From Streptomyces humicola (GTDB lineage: Bacteria; Actinomycetota; Actinomycetes; Streptomycetales; Streptomycetaceae): a stretch of 64,000 nt of DNA. The notes under the pieces are model-generated. The model was not told where the DNA came from and searched no databases. It saw only the letters and a list, made by a program, of their open reading frames with translations. The stretch covers positions 1-64,000 of the forward strand of contig NZ_JANFNG010000030.1 of assembly GCF_024436035.1 (NCBI RefSeq), given 5' to 3'. Numbering within the stretch: the first letter of the stretch is position 1; each line of letters starts with the position of its first letter. This document shows, in pieces, positions 63,508 to 64,000 of the stretch. Position numbers and translations under genes: made by a program.

Positions 63508-63634
63508 CGGCCCGGCCTCCGGCGCCTCCCGGAAGGCTGACGCACAACCAACGCCGTGGCGCAAGACCGCCCATCCAGCCATACACCGCGGACTCGGTTC
63601 GTGTACGGAACAGGCGTCCGGTTAGGCTCGAGTC

Positions 63635-64000
63635 ATGTATGCCTGGCCCGCTTCGGAGGTTCCCGCCCTGCCCGGCAGGGGACGCGACCTCCGCCTCCAC
63701 GACACCGCGACAGGCGGTCCGGTCACCCTGGACCCCGGTCCCGTCGCCCGCATCTACGTGTGCGGCATCACCCCGTACGACGCCACCCACATCGGGCACG
63801 CGGCCACCTACAACGCGTTCGACCTCGTGCAGCGCGTGTGGCTCGACACCAAGCGGCAGGTGCACTACGTCCAGAACGTGACCGATGTCGACGATCCGCT
63901 GCTGGAGCGGGCGGTAGCCACCGGCGACGACTGGACGGCGCTCGCGGAGCGCGAGACCGCCTTGTTCCGTGAGGACATGACGGCCCTGCGCATCCTGCCT
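63635..64000 (+). CDS. mshC: Mycothiol ligase MshC (partial, runs off the window)
   Basis: This enzyme joins cysteine to glucosaminyl-inositol in mycothiol synthesis. Only the first 122 residues are present. The cysteinyl-tRNA-synthetase-like fold is clear: [20 protein letters not shown] contains the zinc-binding Cys and the HIGH nucleotide motif, and [17 protein letters not shown] follows. The ATG at 63635 starts [12 protein letters not shown], the usual streptomycete N-terminus. Confidence 0.95.
   Translation, partial: MYAWPASEVPALPGRGRDLRLHDTATGGPVTLDPGPVARIYVCGITPYDATHIGHAATYNAFDLVQRVWLDTKRQVHYVQNVTDVDDPLLERAVATGDDWTALAERETALFREDMTALRILP

Overview
The window is high-GC actinobacterial DNA and almost certainly from Streptomyces or a very close relative. 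The evidence is the strong G/C preference at third codon positions, frequent GTG and TTG starts behind GGAGG-type ribosome binding sites, chaplin genes, the mycothiol ligase gene mshC, a DUF3090/SCO1664-type block, F420-type and SpoIIE-type genes, and a tRNA-Leu without encoded CCA. No CRISPR array, rRNA or intact insertion sequence was seen.

Layout. (1) 0.1-4.1 kb: a glyoxylate/tartronate-semialdehyde pathway (glxR, hyi, divergent gcl) with paired 15-bp operator-like palindromes. (2) 4.1-17 kb: a leftward accessory block with a MarR regulator coupled to an MFS exporter, two MMPL exporters, an ACP/alpha-oxoamine synthase protein preceded by a broken ketosynthase, an SGNH hydrolase and a small His-rich peptide. 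It looks like the remains of a natural-product or lipid locus. (3) 17-20 kb: a two-permease ABC-2 transporter. (4) 20-23 kb: aspartase and asparaginase with a divergent Lrp/AsnC regulator. (5) 23.4-27.7 kb: a seven-gene Mrp-type cation/proton antiporter operon in which the large MrpA subunit is dispersed and lacks its antiporter-like half. (6) 27.7-34 kb: DUF488, NAD kinase, a GH15 trehalase/glucoamylase and a PAS-GAF-SpoIIE phosphatase with an anti-sigma-type ATPase domain. (7) 34-37.5 kb: a peroxide-stress locus (fur, katG) with a visible deletion scar joining the start of a catalase gene to the end of a second fur gene. (8) 37.6-51.7 kb: a permease, then the most interesting block, a complete group-2-like soluble diiron monooxygenase (alpha, gamma, coupling protein, beta, Rieske ferredoxin, flavin reductase). 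It is co-transcribed with two SnoaL-like proteins, a DJ-1/PfpI protein, an ABM-type protein and a fusion of a ribosomal-L22-like domain to a MIP18/SufT-type Fe-S maturation domain. It is flanked by a second DJ-1 protein, an AraC regulator, a VOC protein and an acyl-CoA synthetase. (9) From the tRNA-Leu at 52.0 kb rightward: ordinary Streptomyces core order (M20 peptidase, short and long chaplins, DUF5703, RecD-like protein, aldo/keto reductase, LLM oxidoreductase, phosphatase, DUF3090, SCO1664-type protein, mshC).

How it works together. The monooxygenase block reads as one catabolic or detoxifying operon. A hydroxylase fed by a reductase and Rieske ferredoxin would make a reactive product (epoxide, phenol or aldehyde). 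DJ-1, SnoaL, ABM and VOC proteins could process it and the acyl-CoA synthetase could activate the resulting acid, under an AraC regulator of the YqhC-like N-terminal type. The L22/MIP18 fusion is the best candidate for an undescribed component, probably for metal-cofactor maturation. All functions are read from sequence patterns; no database search was run.
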